DNA of 25,318 nt from Acidisoma sp035492295 (lineage in GTDB: Bacteria; Pseudomonadota; Alphaproteobacteria; Acetobacterales; Acetobacteraceae), in contig NZ_DATJJK010000007.1 in NCBI RefSeq assembly GCF_035492295.1, positions 1 through 25,318 on the forward strand, written 5' to 3'. Position numbers and translations under genes: made by a program. The notes beneath the pieces were generated by a model. The model did no database searches, was not told the DNA's origin, and saw only the letters and a list, made by a program, of their open reading frames with translations. This document shows, in pieces, positions 7,055 through 14,935 of the stretch. Numbering within the stretch: the stretch's first letter is position 1; each line of letters opens with the position of its first letter.

Positions 7055-7083
7055 TTGACCGTTCGGTCAGTAGGCCTCAAGAT
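7055..7083 (+). promoter_or_regulatory. Candidate promoter of the RND operon
   Basis: TTGACC at 7055-7060 and CAAGAT at 7078-7083 are separated by 17 bases. The -35 is close to consensus and the -10 is weak (3 of 6). It points towards the adaptor gene at 7185 and would leave a leader of roughly 95 bases. It is supported mainly by overlap with the operator-like dyad. Confidence 0.3.
7056..7069. promoter_or_regulatory. TetR-type operator candidate upstream of the RND efflux operon
   Basis: TGACCG-TT-CGGTCA is a perfect inverted repeat with 6-bp arms. Short GACCG/CGGTC dyads of this kind are common operators of TetR-family repressors of efflux pumps. It overlaps a -35-like TTGACC at 7055-7060, so binding would block transcription of the pump genes. 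It shares the GACCG half-site with the inverted repeat at 6982-7006. No TetR gene is present in the window, so the repressor would act from elsewhere. The dyad is seen directly; the regulator type is inferred. Confidence 0.5.
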
Positions 7084-7184
7084 CGGTATGAATGATCTTT
7101 AATTCCACATCCAGACGGGTGGGGTGGATCGGGATTTGCGGCAGCCCGGATTGCCGCCATCGACTCTAGCCCAGGGATCACCTG

Positions 7185-8363
7185 ATGAGACTTCGGTATT
7201 CCGCGATGGTTTTCGCAGGCCTACTCGTGGGCGCCTCTTCGGCGGCGCGTGCGCAGATGGGCCCCGGCGGCCCGCCTGCCGTGGGCGTCACCAAGGCGGC
7301 GATGACACCCATCTACCTGACGAGCCAGTATATCGGCCGCGTCCAGGCGATCAGCAAGGTGACAATCCGTGCCCGTGTCACCGGCACGCTGGAGGAGCGC
7401 GACTTCAAGGAAGGCGACGAGGTCAAGAAGGGTCAGCTGCTCTTCATCATCGAGCAGCCGCCTTATCAGGCCGCCGTGCTGCAGGCCCAGGGCGCCGTCA
7501 TCCAGGCCGAGGCGGCGTTGAAGAACGCCAAGCAGAACCTCACCCGGTCCCAGACCCTGCTCAATACCCCGGCCGGCCAGCGGTCGACCGTCGATACCGA
7601 CGTCGCGAGCCAGGGCCAGAGCCAGGGCCAGTTGCTGGTGGCGGAAGCGCAGCTCAAGACCGCGCAGATCAACCTCGGCTACACCACCATCACCTCGCCG
7701 ATCGACGGCCGCATCGGCGTCGCGACCGACCCGGGCAATACCGTCGCCTTCACCGATGCGGCGCTCGCGACGGTGGTGAGCCAGGACCCGGAATACGTGA
7801 CCTTCCCGGTCTCGGAGGTCGAGGTCATGAAGCTCCAGCAGCAATATGCCGGCAAGGGCGGGCTCGGCGCGCTGACCGTCAAGGTCAAGCTGCCCAATGG
7901 CCAGATGTATGACCAGACGGGTAAGATCGACTTCAGCGACATCAGCGTCAGCGCGTCGACCGATACGATCAACCTGCGCGCGACCGTGCCCAACCCGTCG
8001 CGCGGCGCCCAGAGCGATTCGGGCGGCAACCGCACCCTCGTCGACGGCGGCTTCGTCACCGTCATCCTGCAGTCGGCCAATCCGATCCAGAGCGTGACCA
8101 TTCCCCGCGCCGCCGTGCTGGCCGACCAGCAGGGCTATTACGTCTATATCATCGACGCGAAGAACAACGCCGAGCGCCGCAACATCACGCTCGGCCAGTC
8201 GCCCGATCCCCTGCTCGCCGTGGTCGCGAGCGGCCTTAAGGCGGGCGACCAGGTGGTGGCGGACGGCGTGCAGCGCGTGCATCCGGGCGCGCCCGTGAAG
8301 CCTGTGCCCTATACGCCGCCGAAAGCCCCCTCGACCTCCGAATCCGACGGTTCGGACGGCTAG
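7185..8363 (+). CDS. RND efflux periplasmic adaptor subunit (AcrA/MexA type)
   Basis: This membrane-fusion protein bridges an inner-membrane RND pump and an outer-membrane channel. A signal peptide covers about residues 1-23 (V-F-A-G-L-L-V-G-A-S-S-A-A-R-A then Q); there is no lipobox Cys, so it is probably periplasmic and not a lipoprotein. A lipoyl half-motif lies at about 60-95, with V-T-G-T-L-E-E-R-D-F-K-E-G-D-E-V-K-K-G. A coiled hairpin of Gln/Ala-rich repeats spans about 100-165, and the second lipoyl half is at about 167-190 (T-S-P-I-D-G-R-I-G). Beta-barrel and membrane-proximal domains follow. The 392-residue length is normal. The ATG at 7185 has AGGGA 7 bases upstream. The tail is rich in Pro/Ser/Asp. 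It is followed after 18 bases by the pump gene. Confidence 0.93.
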   Translation: MRLRYSAMVFAGLLVGASSAARAQMGPGGPPAVGVTKAAMTPIYLTSQYIGRVQAISKVTIRARVTGTLEERDFKEGDEVKKGQLLFIIEQPPYQAAVLQAQGAVIQAEAALKNAKQNLTRSQTLLNTPAGQRSTVDTDVASQGQSQGQLLVAEAQLKTAQINLGYTTITSPIDGRIGVATDPGNTVAFTDAALATVVSQDPEYVTFPVSEVEVMKLQQQYAGKGGLGALTVKVKLPNGQMYDQTGKIDFSDISVSASTDTINLRATVPNPSRGAQSDSGGNRTLVDGGFVTVILQSANPIQSVTIPRAAVLADQQGYYVYIIDAKNNAERRNITLGQSPDPLLAVVASGLKAGDQVVADGVQRVHPGAPVKPVPYTPPKAPSTSESDGSDG

Positions 8364-8381
8364 GGCAGGGCCAGACACACC

Positions 8382-11300
8382 ATGTTCTCCGCCATCTTCA
8401 TCGACAGGCCGCGGCTTGCCATCGTCATCGCGGTTCTGATCACGCTTGCCGGGTTGATTGCGCTGACGCGCATTCCGGTCGCCCAGTTCCCGGACATCGT
8501 GCCGCCGCAGGTCTCGGTCACCACCTCCTATCCCGGCGCCTCGGCGGCGGTGGTGGAGGCGACCGTCGCCCAGCCCTTGGAGGCGCAGATCGTCGGCGCC
8601 GACAAGATGATCTACATGCGCTCCTACAGCGGCAATGACGGCAGCTACAGCCTCACCGTCAGCTTCGCCCTCGGCACCGATCCGAATATCGACGTCGTGA
8701 ACGTGCAGAACCGCGTCGCCGCCGCGCTCTCGCAGCTGCCGTCGGAAGTGCAGGCGGAAGGCGTGCAGCTGCGGCAGAAATCATCGGCCGTGCTGCAATT
8801 CGTGCTGTTCTCGAGCCCGGACAAGTCGCTCAGCCCGCTCTTCATCTCCAACTACATCACCATCAACGTGCTCGACGTGCTCTCCCGCACACCGGGCGTG
8901 GGCCAGGCTTTCCTCTTCGGTGCGCAGAACTATTCGATGCGCATTTGGATGAACACCGACCGTCTGACCCAGCTCGGCCTCTCGCCCCAGGACGTGATCA
9001 ACGCCATTTCGGCGCAGAACACGCAGGCGGCGGTTGGCACCATCGGCGCCAAGCCGATCGGCAACGAGCAGCAGTTCACGATGAACATCCAGACGCAGGG
9101 CCGCCTGGTGACGCCGGAGCAGTTCGGCAACATCATCCTGCGCGCGAATTCGGACGGCTCGATCCTGCGCGTGAAGGACGTGGCGCGCATCGCCCTGGGC
9201 GCCGAGAGCCAGAACACCCAGGACCAGCTGGACGGCGCCCCCGCGCTCGGCATCGGCATCTATCTCGAACCCGGGGCCAATGCGGTGGAGACCGCACAGC
9301 GCGTGAAGGCGGCGATCGCCGGTCTCTCGCAGCGCTTTCCGGCCGGGCTGAAGGCGCAGGTCATCTACGACACCTCCGACTTCGTGAACGAGACCGTCCA
9401 CGAGGTTATCCAGACCATCGTCGAGGCCTTCATCCTCGTGGTGCTGGTCGTCTTCCTCTTCCTCGGCGGCAATATCCGCGCCACCATCATCCCGGCGATC
9501 GCGGTGCCGGTCAGTCTCATCGGCGCCTTCGCGGTGCTGATGGCGCTCGGCTATTCGGCCAATACCATCTCGCTCCTCGCCCTTGTCGTCGCCATCGGCG
9601 TCGTCGTGGATGATGCGATCGTGGTGGTCGAAAACGTCGAGCGCGTGATGGAGGAGCATCCCGACATGGATCCCCGCGCGGCGACAAAACTCGCCATGCG
9701 GCAGATCATCGGGCCGATCATCGCGATCTCGCTCGTGCTGCTCTCGGTCTTCGTGCCGGTAGGCTTCATTCCGGGCCTCTCCGGCCAGCTCTTCAAACAG
9801 TTCGCCGTTACGATCAGCGTGACCATGCTGATTTCGGCGACGAACGCGCTCACGCTGTCACCCGCCCTTTGCGCGCTCTTCCTGCGTCCCGTGAAAAACA
9901 AGGAGACGAGCAAAGGACCCTTCTCGCGTCTCAGCCGCGGCATCGACCGCGTGCGCAACGGCTACGGCCATACCGTGGGCCGGCTGGTGCGCTTCGCGAT
10001 CATCGTCGTGCCGCTGCTGCTCATCGTGGCAGCGGGTCTCGTTTTCATGGCGGGGCGGACGCCGGGCGGCTTCCTGCCCGAGGAGGATCAGGGCGCCTTC
10101 TTCACCGCCGTGGAACTGCCGGACGGCGCCTCGATCAACCGCACGCAGCAGGTCGTGGACCGGGTCGCCGGCATGCTGAAGGCGATGCCGCAGGTGCAGC
10201 ACACCATCTCGATCGTCGGCTATTCCATCCTCGACGGTGCGGCCGAGCCCAACGGTGCCTTCGTGGTCGCGCGCTTGAAGCCCTTCGCGCAAAGGCCGGG
10301 GGCGGCGAACAGCGTGCAGGCGCTGATCGGCAAGATGTTCGGCATGTCGCAGCAGATCATGGGCGCCAATGTCTTCCCCTTCAATCTGCCGCCGATCATC
10401 GGCCTCTCCACAGGTGGTGGCTTCGAATACCAGCTTGACGCGTTGGAGGGCCAAGACCCGCAGGACATGGCCTCGGTCCTCGGCAGCCTGCTCGTCGCCG
10501 CCAATACCGACCCGCGGCTGACCCGCGTCTTCTCAACCTTCTCGGCCGGAACGCCGTCGATCTATCTCGACATCGACCGTGAGAAGGCGCAGGCGCTCGG
10601 CGTCAATATCAGCGACATCTTCACGACGCTGCAGGCGACGATGGGCGGCTACTACGTCAACCAGTTCAACCTGTTCGGCCGCGTTTGGCAGGTCAATATT
10701 CAGGCCGAGGCTTCCGACCGCGACGATCTCTCCTCGATCTGGAAGATCTATGTCCGCAATGCGAGCGGCAATATGGTGCCGCTGCGCAGCCTGGCGACGA
10801 TGCGGATCGTGACCGGCCCGCAGGTCATCAGCCGCTACAACAACGTCCGCTCCATCACCATCGACGGTTCACCTGCACCGGGGGAATCCTCAAGCCAGGC
10901 ACTGGCGGCGATGGCGGAGATTTCCAACAAGGTGTTGCCCGCCGGCTACGGCTATGAATGGACGGGCACCGCCTACCAGGAAGTCCAGGCCGGTGGACAG
11001 ACGGGCGTGGTGCTCGCCCTCGCGGTGCTCTTCGCCTATCTCTTCCTCGTAGCCCTCTACGAGAGCTGGACGATCCCGATGTCGGTGCTGATCTCGGTGG
11101 TCGTCGCCGGTCTCGGCGCCTTCATCGGCCTCACCGTCACGCAGCTGCCGCTCAACCTCTATGCCCAGATCGGCCTCGTCACTCTCATTGCGCTCTCCGC
11201 CAAGAACGGCATTCTGATCGTGGAGTTCTCAAAGGAGCAGCGCGAGATGGGGGTGCCCATCCGGGATGCGGCGGTCGCCGGCGCGCGTCTGCGGTTCCGC

Positions 11301-11552
11301 GCGGTGATGATGACCTCCTTCGCCTTCATTCTCGGCCTCGTGCCGCTGGTGATGGCGACGGGGGCGGCGCAGATCAGCCGTCGCTCGGTCGGCACGCCGG
11401 TCTTCTTCGGCATGATCGCGGCGAGCTTCGTCGGCATCTTCGTGATCCCGATGCTCTACACCTGCTTCCAGTACATGCGGGAATGGGCGCGGGTGAAGAT
11501 CTTCCGCCTGCCGCCGCTGGAATTCCACAAGCCGAAGGCTTGGGAGGAGTGA
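8382..11552 (+). CDS. RND multidrug efflux pump, HAE1 family (AcrB/MexB type)
   Basis: This is a 1056-residue trimeric inner-membrane proton/drug antiporter. Its start M-F-S-A-I-F-I-D-R-P is typical, with a first membrane helix at about 11-29. The proton relay is intact: D410 and D411 in V-V-V-D-D-A-I-V-V-V-E-N, and K941 in A-L-S-A-K-N-G-I, matching D407, D408 and K940 of AcrB. Large periplasmic porter loops lie between helices 1-2 and 7-8. R-T-P-G-G-F-L-P-E-E-D-Q-G opens the second periplasmic domain. The hydrophobic-amphiphilic exporter class is clear; drug range cannot be read. The gene is followed by a strong terminator, so the operon is adaptor plus pump only and must borrow a TolC-like channel encoded elsewhere. 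Confidence 0.95.
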   Translation: MFSAIFIDRPRLAIVIAVLITLAGLIALTRIPVAQFPDIVPPQVSVTTSYPGASAAVVEATVAQPLEAQIVGADKMIYMRSYSGNDGSYSLTVSFALGTDPNIDVVNVQNRVAAALSQLPSEVQAEGVQLRQKSSAVLQFVLFSSPDKSLSPLFISNYITINVLDVLSRTPGVGQAFLFGAQNYSMRIWMNTDRLTQLGLSPQDVINAISAQNTQAAVGTIGAKPIGNEQQFTMNIQTQGRLVTPEQFGNIILRANSDGSILRVKDVARIALGAESQNTQDQLDGAPALGIGIYLEPGANAVETAQRVKAAIAGLSQRFPAGLKAQVIYDTSDFVNETVHEVIQTIVEAFILVVLVVFLFLGGNIRATIIPAIAVPVSLIGAFAVLMALGYSANTISLLALVVAIGVVVDDAIVVVENVERVMEEHPDMDPRAATKLAMRQIIGPIIAISLVLLSVFVPVGFIPGLSGQLFKQFAVTISVTMLISATNALTLSPALCALFLRPVKNKETSKGPFSRLSRGIDRVRNGYGHTVGRLVRFAIIVVPLLLIVAAGLVFMAGRTPGGFLPEEDQGAFFTAVELPDGASINRTQQVVDRVAGMLKAMPQVQHTISIVGYSILDGAAEPNGAFVVARLKPFAQRPGAANSVQALIGKMFGMSQQIMGANVFPFNLPPIIGLSTGGGFEYQLDALEGQDPQDMASVLGSLLVAANTDPRLTRVFSTFSAGTPSIYLDIDREKAQALGVNISDIFTTLQATMGGYYVNQFNLFGRVWQVNIQAEASDRDDLSSIWKIYVRNASGNMVPLRSLATMRIVTGPQVISRYNNVRSITIDGSPAPGESSSQALAAMAEISNKVLPAGYGYEWTGTAYQEVQAGGQTGVVLALAVLFAYLFLVALYESWTIPMSVLISVVVAGLGAFIGLTVTQLPLNLYAQIGLVTLIALSAKNGILIVEFSKEQREMGVPIRDAAVAGARLRFRAVMMTSFAFILGLVPLVMATGAAQISRRSVGTPVFFGMIAASFVGIFVIPMLYTCFQYMREWARVKIFRLPPLEFHKPKAWEE

Positions 11553-11580
11553 TCCTTCTGGCCAACGCTAAGGAATGAAG

Positions 11581-11617
11581 CAAAAGCCCTGGAGCGGTAA
11601 CGTCTCCAGGGCTTTTG
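11581..11617. terminator. Intrinsic terminator after the RND pump (bidirectional form)
   Basis: CAAAAGCCCTGGAG (11581-11594) and CTCCAGGGCTTTTG (11604-11617) form a perfect 14-bp stem with a 9-base loop. The A-tract and T-tract lie inside the stem ends, so it works as a rho-independent terminator for the plus-strand pump gene. It can also end minus-strand transcription coming from the small gene at 11657. Confidence 0.88.
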
Positions 11618-11656
11618 TTGGGCCCACGGCTGGTTGAATTAATACTTAGACCAGAT

Positions 11657-11920
11657 CTATTTGTTGGCAGATTCTTCCAGGATGCCAGGAAAAGCATCCT
11701 CCAATTGAGCGATGAGCTGCCGCGCGGAAACTCTCGTCAGTTGTAGAGTCTGGCTAAGCTTTCCTGGCTTGGTACGAGTTACCGTTCTTCCGTAGGTGTT
11801 GATTTGGAATATCGGGCCATCTGGCTCTTCGAAATAAAACGTTCTCGCGTTGTCTATTTCGTCGTGAGTTTGGCCACTTGGATGAAGACCAGTGCCTTCA
11901 ACTTTGCTTAATCGTGCCAT
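11657..11920 (-). CDS. Small conserved-type protein of unknown function (AT-richer gene)
   Basis: The predicted soluble protein has 87 residues. Central segments read A-R-T-F-Y-F-E-E-P-D-G-P-I-F-Q-I-N-T-Y-G and P-G-K-L-S-Q-T-L-Q-L, ending in a helix R-Q-L-I-A-Q-L-E-D-A-F. The F-Q-I-x-T-Y-G … P-G-K-x-S-Q-x-x-Q-L pattern recurs, to my recollection, in many small uncharacterised bacterial proteins from accessory regions, but I know no function. The ATG at 11920 was chosen over 11926 because GAGAG lies 7 bases before it. Base composition is clearly lower in GC than the flanking genes, with less biased third positions, which suggests acquisition. A promoter-like sequence lies directly upstream and the RND terminator lies downstream, so it looks like an independent unit. 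Confidence 0.7.
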   Translation of the reverse strand: MARLSKVEGTGLHPSGQTHDEIDNARTFYFEEPDGPIFQINTYGRTVTRTKPGKLSQTLQLTRVSARQLIAQLEDAFPGILEESANK

Positions 11921-11946
11921 TGTCATGCTCTCGAAATTTGTTGCAC

Positions 11947-11975
11947 ATCATTATCGGTTTAGCGCGACAGATCAA
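11947..11975 (-). promoter_or_regulatory. Candidate sigma-70-type promoter of the small gene at 11657-11920
   Basis: Read on the minus strand, TTGATC (11975-11970) and AATGAT (11952-11947) are 17 bases apart; each matches 4 of 6 consensus positions. Transcription would start near 11940, about 20 bases before the chosen ATG and just before its GAGAG ribosome site. It lies in the 77-base gap after the SMR stop. Confidence 0.4.
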
Positions 11976-11997
11976 GCATAGCCACCACCTGTCTGGA

Positions 11998-12327
11998 TCA
12001 GTGCCCGCCGGCTTTGGAAAAAACATTCATCGTCAACACGCCCGCGATGATCAGCGCCATGCCGAGGATTGCCGGCAGGTCGAGCTTCTGGCCCTGGAAG
12101 GCCCAGGCGACGGTCGCGATGAGAACGATGCCGACGCCCGACCAGATGGCATAGGCCACGCCGGTCGGGATCGTTCGCAGCGTCAGCGAGAGGAAGTAAA
12201 AGGCGACCGCGTAGCCCGCAACGGTCGCGAGCGACGGGCCGAGCTTCGTGAAGCCATCCGATATCTTCATGAAGGATGTGCCGGTGACTTCACCGACGAT
12301 GGCGATCAGCAGAAAGAGATAGGGCAT
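11998..12327 (-). CDS. Small multidrug resistance (SMR) transporter, EmrE/Qac subtype
   Basis: This is a four-helix SMR proton/drug antiporter of 109 residues acting as a dimer in the inner membrane. The essential membrane-embedded glutamate is E13 in I-V-G-E-V-T-G-T (E14 of EmrE). The motif I-P-T-G-V-A-Y-A-I-W-S-G-V-G includes the conserved Tyr and Trp of the substrate chamber, and L-D-L-P-A-I-L-G-M also matches EmrE closely. This favours the quaternary-ammonium exporter subtype over the guanidinium exporter (Gdx/SugE) subtype. The ATG at 12327 has no clear ribosome site; a 5-bp GCCGG/CCGGC stem sits immediately before it. It is 66 bases downstream of the dehydratase gene and may be read from that transcript. 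Confidence 0.92.
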   Translation of the reverse strand: MPYLFLLIAIVGEVTGTSFMKISDGFTKLGPSLATVAGYAVAFYFLSLTLRTIPTGVAYAIWSGVGIVLIATVAWAFQGQKLDLPAILGMALIIAGVLTMNVFSKAGGH

Positions 12328-12393
12328 GGAGCCGGTCTAAAGCCGGCCCCCGTCGATTGTCACGCGCAATGAGACGCGCGCGACTCGTCCTGC

Positions 12394-13380
12394 TCAGATC
12401 TCCGCCGCATAGCCCAGTGCCCGCTCGAAGGTCGCCGGATCGACATTGCCGCCCGAGACGACGATCGCGGTCGTGCGGTCCCGCCCGTCGAAGGCGCCCG
12501 ACAGCAGGGCCGCGAGGCCGACCGCGCCCGAGGGTTCGACCACGAGTTTGAGATGCAGGAAGGCGAAGGCCATGGCGCGCAGCACGGCTTCGTCCGTCAC
12601 CACCACGCCGCCCGCAACGCGGTCCTTGTTCACTGCGAAGGTCAGCTCGCCCTGATTGGGGGAGAGCAGCCCGTCACACAGAACAGAACCGCCATCGCCA
12701 TTGCGCTCGCGCGTGCCGGAGAGGAGCGAGCGGCGCATGTCGTCCCGTCCCTCGGGCTCCAGCGCGTAGGTTTTCACATCCGGAAAGCGGGACTGCATGG
12801 CGAGCGTCACGCCGGCGAGCAGCCCGCCGCCGCTGACAGGCACCAGCACGGCATCGGGGGCGACGCCCACGGACGCCGCGTCCTCCGCGATCTCCAGCCC
12901 CGCGGTGCCCTGGCCGGCGATCACTTCCAGCTTGTCATAGGGCGGGATGATGGCCGCTCCCGTGCGCTCGGCCTCGGCGCGGGCCAGCGCCTCGCGGTCA
13001 TCGCGCAGCCGGTCGAAGGGCACCACGTGCGCGCCCCAGCTTTTCGTCATGCGGGTTTTGATGGCGGGCGCGTCCTCCGGCATGAAGATGGTGGCAGGCA
13101 GGCCGGCGGCGGCCGCGGCATAGGCCACCGCTTGGGCGTGATTGCCCGAGGAGAAAGCAACGATGCCGCCGCGATGCCCGGCCTCGGCCAAAGCCAGCAC
13201 GGCATTCATCGCGCCCCGCAGCTTGAAGCTGCCGGTGTGCTGAAGGTTCTCCGCCTTCAGCAGCACGGTGCCGCCCACCGCCCGGTCCAGCACCGCGCTG
13301 CGCAGCAGCGGCGTGTGGCGCAGCCGTGCGCTGGTGCGCGCGCGGGCGGCGAGGATGTCGTCGAGGGTCGGGAGGATCAC
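12394..13380 (-). CDS. Threonine/serine dehydratase-type PLP enzyme (fold type II, no ACT domain)
   Basis: This is a 328-residue fold-type II PLP enzyme. The Schiff-base lysine is K53 in H-T-G-S-F-K-L-R-G-A. The substrate-carboxylate loop is S-S-G-N-H-A-Q at about 78-84, and the phosphate-binding glycine loop V-S-G-G-G-L-L-A-G lies mid-protein. The C-terminal S-G-G-N-V-D closes the cofactor pocket. The length and absence of a regulatory ACT domain fit catabolic threonine ammonia-lyase, serine racemase or threo-3-hydroxyaspartate dehydratase rather than biosynthetic IlvA; the sequence does not separate these. It starts with GTG at 13380, overlapping the stop of the GT39 gene as GTGA, which implies coupling to an apparently unrelated glycosyltransferase gene. 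Confidence 0.88.
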   Translation of the reverse strand: MILPTLDDILAARARTSARLRHTPLLRSAVLDRAVGGTVLLKAENLQHTGSFKLRGAMNAVLALAEAGHRGGIVAFSSGNHAQAVAYAAAAAGLPATIFMPEDAPAIKTRMTKSWGAHVVPFDRLRDDREALARAEAERTGAAIIPPYDKLEVIAGQGTAGLEIAEDAASVGVAPDAVLVPVSGGGLLAGVTLAMQSRFPDVKTYALEPEGRDDMRRSLLSGTRERNGDGGSVLCDGLLSPNQGELTFAVNKDRVAGGVVVTDEAVLRAMAFAFLHLKLVVEPSGAVGLAALLSGAFDGRDRTTAIVVSGGNVDPATFERALGYAAEI

Positions 13381-14861
13381 GGTTCAGCTCCGGATGGCAG
13401 ACGGGTCAGAAGAGAGGCGGCGCCGGGTGCGAGCGTCACGGCATAGAGCTCATAGCTCTCGCCGATTCGTCCATTGCGGCCACGGCTGATGGTGCCGAGA
13501 AGCGTCATGCTGCTCCAGGGGGCTGCATCGGGCGGTGTATGCCGGCGCGTCGTGCGGATGAAGATCCCCGTCTCACCCGGGGGCACTGCCGTTTCAGGAT
13601 GCGGGAGGGAAAAAACCTGCCAGCGCGGCTCGTCGCTGAGGACGGGCAGGGCGCCCGGCAGGCGCAGGGCGAGTTCGGAGCCGAGCCCGTATTCGTCGAC
13701 CGCGACGAAGGAGGCCTTCGCCTGATGGGCGTGAAGGACCATGGCGCGGGCAAGCTTGTTCCAGCCACCCAGCAGCCGGACGGTCGGGTCACCCGGTCCG
13801 CCGATGGGAATGGGGCTCGCGACCGCCTGGACATAGACGACCAGCGCCATGGCGAAGCCGAGCGCGAGGCCCGGCTTCAGCCAGCGGCGGCAGGCAGGCA
13901 GGCGGGCGGCCGCGATGACGCCGGCGGGATAGATGATTTCGGGCCAATTGCCCTGCACGCGGTCACCTAAGGCATGTTCGATGAAAATCAGCGCCGGAAA
14001 GACGCCGAGTGCCACGAGCAGTCCGGAGACCGGATCGCGCGTGCGGACCACCCGCACGGTCTCTACGGACAGGCCGACTATGCAGAGGACGAAGATGATG
14101 GGCGTCGCGAGCCCGGCCTGGCCGCCGATCAGCTCACCCAGGAACTGCAAGGCGCGGGCCGGGTGGAAATCCCCCGTGCGGCCGCCCTGTTTGGCGAAGC
14201 TGATCCAGCTATGGTCGGCGTTCCAGAGAATGACCGGCAGGAACAGTACGAGTGCGAGCATGAGGCCGCCCCAGGCGCGCGGGTCCCGCAGCCAGCGGCG
14301 GCCGGCGGGAAGCGCCAGGCACCAGAGCCCGATCCCGGCCAGCAGCAGGGCGCCGGTATATTTGCTGTCAAGCGTCAGGCCGGCGGCGATGCCCGCCGCA
14401 ATCCACCACCAGCCCGAGCCGCCCGCGACGAGCCGCGCCATGGCCCAGAGCGTCAGCGTCCAGAAGAAAACGAGCGGGGTGTCGGGCGTCATCAGGATGG
14501 CGCCGGCGCCGAAAAGAAGCGTCGCGTTGAGCAGAAGGGCCGCCGCATAGCCGCGGCCCGCGCCGAGTTTCCGCGCCGCATCGAAAATGAAAAGAGAGGC
14601 GGCGGCCGCGGACAGCGGCCCGAGCAGACGGATGCCGAGCGGCGTCGGGCCGAAGATCCAGGTGCCGATGCGCACCCAGAGGGCCACCATGAAGGAATGG
14701 TCGTAATAGCCGGCGGCCGGCGCCCGGCTCCAGACCCAGTAATAGGCCTCGTCCGGCGAAACCGTCACCACCGCCGCGACCCCTATCCGCAGCGCTGTCA
14801 GCGCGAGAAGGGCGAAGCCAAAGGCCAAGGCGGGGGAGCGAAGGGATTTCTGGTCCGGCAT
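13377..14861 (-). CDS. GT39-type membrane glycosyltransferase (ArnT/PMT-like)
   Basis: This polytopic protein of 494 residues has about ten or more hydrophobic segments in the first 370 and a soluble periplasmic C-terminal part. The first outer loop carries V-S-P-D-E-A-Y-Y-W-V-W at about 34-44, with the acidic pair D-E expected for the catalytic site of GT39/GT83 enzymes, followed by Y-Y-D-H. D-S-K-Y-T-G-A at about 165-171 is also typical of this family. These enzymes transfer a sugar from a polyprenyl phosphate to lipid, glycan or protein outside the membrane. The GT2–GtrA gene 74 bases upstream could make such a donor. The ATG at 14861 has no strong ribosome site. The acceptor is unknown. 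Confidence 0.88.
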   Translation of the reverse strand: MPDQKSLRSPALAFGFALLALTALRIGVAAVVTVSPDEAYYWVWSRAPAAGYYDHSFMVALWVRIGTWIFGPTPLGIRLLGPLSAAAASLFIFDAARKLGAGRGYAAALLLNATLLFGAGAILMTPDTPLVFFWTLTLWAMARLVAGGSGWWWIAAGIAAGLTLDSKYTGALLLAGIGLWCLALPAGRRWLRDPRAWGGLMLALVLFLPVILWNADHSWISFAKQGGRTGDFHPARALQFLGELIGGQAGLATPIIFVLCIVGLSVETVRVVRTRDPVSGLLVALGVFPALIFIEHALGDRVQGNWPEIIYPAGVIAAARLPACRRWLKPGLALGFAMALVVYVQAVASPIPIGGPGDPTVRLLGGWNKLARAMVLHAHQAKASFVAVDEYGLGSELALRLPGALPVLSDEPRWQVFSLPHPETAVPPGETGIFIRTTRRHTPPDAAPWSSMTLLGTISRGRNGRIGESYELYAVTLAPGAASLLTRLPSGAEP

Positions 14862-14935
14862 GGTGGGGGCCGCTATGCCGGACCGGGGGCGGCGGCGCCA
14901 GCCCCCGTTACTGCGCGGCAGAGCTCACTCAGACC

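Noticed and set aside
5354..7102. Plus-strand open frame of 582 codons opposite hisB and trpS
   Set aside because: Both minus-strand genes have intact catalytic motifs. The long antisense frame is a usual by-product of GC-rich codon use and shows no recognisable fold or ribosome site.
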